Assembly: GCF_036884655.1 (NCBI RefSeq)
Contig: NC_088340.1
Span: 30,690,001-30,754,000, forward strand
Length of the DNA stretch: 64,000 bases
Source: Musa acuminata AAA Group
Taxonomy: Eukaryota; Streptophyta; Magnoliopsida; Zingiberales; Musaceae
Reading direction: 5' to 3'
Below the pieces are notes generated by a model. The model was not told the origin of the DNA and did not search any database. It worked only from the letters and a program-made list of their open reading frames with translations. The position numbers and the translations under genes were made by a program. Shown piece after piece: positions 63,002 through 64,000 of the stretch (position 1 is its first letter; every line of letters begins with the position of its first letter).

Positions 63002-64000
63002 TCAACCGCACCTGCTTCCCGTCCGGGAGTCGACGGCATCGCCCTCGCTAACTGAAAGCTCATGTATCAGTCGATCCATTTCGAGATAGGATGAGCCGCC
63101 AACGCCCACAGCGTCCCTCGCCTTCTGCTTCAGCGCAGCGGCTCTCTTCCTCATGCCCTCCTCGGCCTCCCCCCCGCCGTCCATCAGCTGCGCCACCGCT
63201 GCTGCGATCGCGGCTCCGCCCACCACCGGCTTCTTCTCCTGCTCCATCCCCCACACCCCCGGCCCGACGCTCACCCCGACCCGCAGCACCTGGACGACCA
63301 GCTTCTCGTTGTAGAACTGCTCCGCGAACATGGGCCAGGTGATCATCGGCACGCCGGCGCTCACGGCCTCCACCACCGAGTTCCACCCGCAGTGCGTAAT
63401 GAACGCCCCCACCGCCCGGTGGTTCAGTATCGGCCGCTGCGGCCCCCATCCTCGTACCATCAATCCCTTCCCTCGTTCTTCGACCTTCTCCTGCCTTCCT
63501 CCGAGGTGTTGCTCGGCGCCGTTGATCGCCCAGATGAAGCCATGGCTGGAGGCCTCCAATCCAAATCCCAGCTGATGCAGCTGAGCCGCCGTCAGGTGGC
63601 ACAGGCTCCCGAAACAGACGTAAACCACCGAATTGGAAGGCTTCGAATCCAACCAAGTGAGAATGCTTCTGTAGTTGTCCGATGCTCCTCCTCTCTCCGC
63701 GAGTTCGTCGGCGTCTCTGTTCCACAGAGACACTGGTCCGATGTGCCACGCCTTCCTTCCCATCACGTCCCGGTAGTGGTCAACGTAGTCGGCTTCCATC
63801 TCGAAGAAGCTATTGACCACCGCCCCGTGGCTTCCAATCTCAGACTCCGTGATCCTCTCCATGAACGCGCTGAAATCATTCCTCGTTTCGACCGAGTCAT
63901 GCAGCTGCGATCTCTTCATCGACACTGGATGCGGGAGGCCGGGCACCACCACGACATCGCTGTCACCGAACCTCGTGTTGCTCCCGGTCAGGTGTCGATC
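63002..64000 (-). CDS. UDP-glycosyltransferase, UGT73-like, 5' part cut by the window edge
   Basis: Family 1 plant glycosyltransferase that transfers a sugar from a UDP-sugar to a small acceptor in the cytosol. The reading frame is open from the window edge (FGDSDVVVVPGLPHPVSMKR) to TGA at 63002..63004, so roughly the C-terminal two thirds are present. The PSPG sugar-donor box is intact: VRGWGPQRPILNHRAVGAFI, then THCGWNSVVEAVSAGVPMIT and WPMFAEQFYNEKL. The final Gln of the usual box fits AEQF. PGLP and SFFEMEADYVDHYRDVMGRK fit the UGT73 group. The acceptor cannot be told from sequence. High GC matches the other short genes here. Confidence 0.93.
   Translation of the reverse strand, partial: DRHLTGSNTRFGDSDVVVVPGLPHPVSMKRSQLHDSVETRNDFSAFMERITESEIGSHGAVVNSFFEMEADYVDHYRDVMGRKAWHIGPVSLWNRDADELAERGGASDNYRSILTWLDSKPSNSVVYVCFGSLCHLTAAQLHQLGFGLEASSHGFIWAINGAEQHLGGRQEKVEERGKGLMVRGWGPQRPILNHRAVGAFITHCGWNSVVEAVSAGVPMITWPMFAEQFYNEKLVVQVLRVGVSVGPGVWGMEQEKKPVVGGAAIAAAVAQLMDGGGEAEEGMRKRAAALKQKARDAVGVGGSSYLEMDRLIHELSVSEGDAVDSRTGSRCG

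Noticed and set aside
63060..63749. 229-codon minus-strand ORF in a second frame at the UGT locus
   Set aside because: Out-of-frame shadow of the UGT gene; the PSPG box is in the other frame.

Overview
The window is nuclear plant DNA, almost certainly from a monocot. The short, mostly intron-poor genes (KCS, DUF1645, UGT) have very GC-rich coding sequence set in AT-rich intergenic DNA. The long genes carry large, transposon-filled introns. The mix of chromovirus, non-autonomous LTR elements and hAT copies would suit a Zingiberales genome such as Musa or Ensete, but that placement is inference.

Layout. 0.4-2.1 kb: a minus-strand 3-ketoacyl-CoA synthase (KCS11-like) with one short intron. 3.9-5.3 kb: a decayed minus-strand PPR gene of the At3g23020 type, broken by a 5'-truncated LINE. 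5.6-6.4 kb: GC-rich, promoter-like DNA. 8.8-11.8 kb: a gag-protease-only LTR retrotransposon with a CATAG target duplication. 12.7-14.3 kb: the phase-consistent 3' exons of an unidentified plus-strand gene, with a hAT MITE in one intron. 15.6-18.4 kb: a two-exon minus-strand OB-fold nucleic-acid-binding protein (At4g28440-like). It is divergent from the main gene of the window.

19.4-46.3 kb: the beta subunit of protein farnesyltransferase (FTB/ERA1), plus strand. I reconstructed 14 exons that join in frame to 479 codons. Intron 3 is about 15.6 kb. It holds a minus-strand Ty3/gypsy chromovirus (21.8-32.6 kb) that was itself hit by a plus-strand non-autonomous LTR element (22.8-27.3 kb), followed by a 3.7-kb hAT transposon (33.0-36.6 kb) with a perfect 8-bp target duplication. 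Intron 8 appears to use a GC donor.

47.7-48.5 kb: a DUF1645 gene on the minus strand. 48.5-52.0 kb: intergenic DNA rich in microsatellites, including a ~380-bp TA/TATG tract. 52.0-61.0 kb: a minus-strand Ty1/copia element with short LTRs. It contains an old long LTR that in turn contains a younger solo LTR of the same family, and its leader carries what looks like a captured piece of a BAHD acyltransferase gene. 61.0-61.6 kb: a remnant of another copia integrase. 63.0 kb to the window edge: the 3' part of a UDP-glycosyltransferase with an intact PSPG box.

The host genes are unrelated housekeeping or metabolic genes: very-long-chain fatty acid elongation, protein prenylation and small-molecule glycosylation. 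There is no operon-like unit. The most interesting biology is how FTB keeps every coding exon while its introns have absorbed nested transposons, together with several layered insertion histories. I found no convincing new molecular system.
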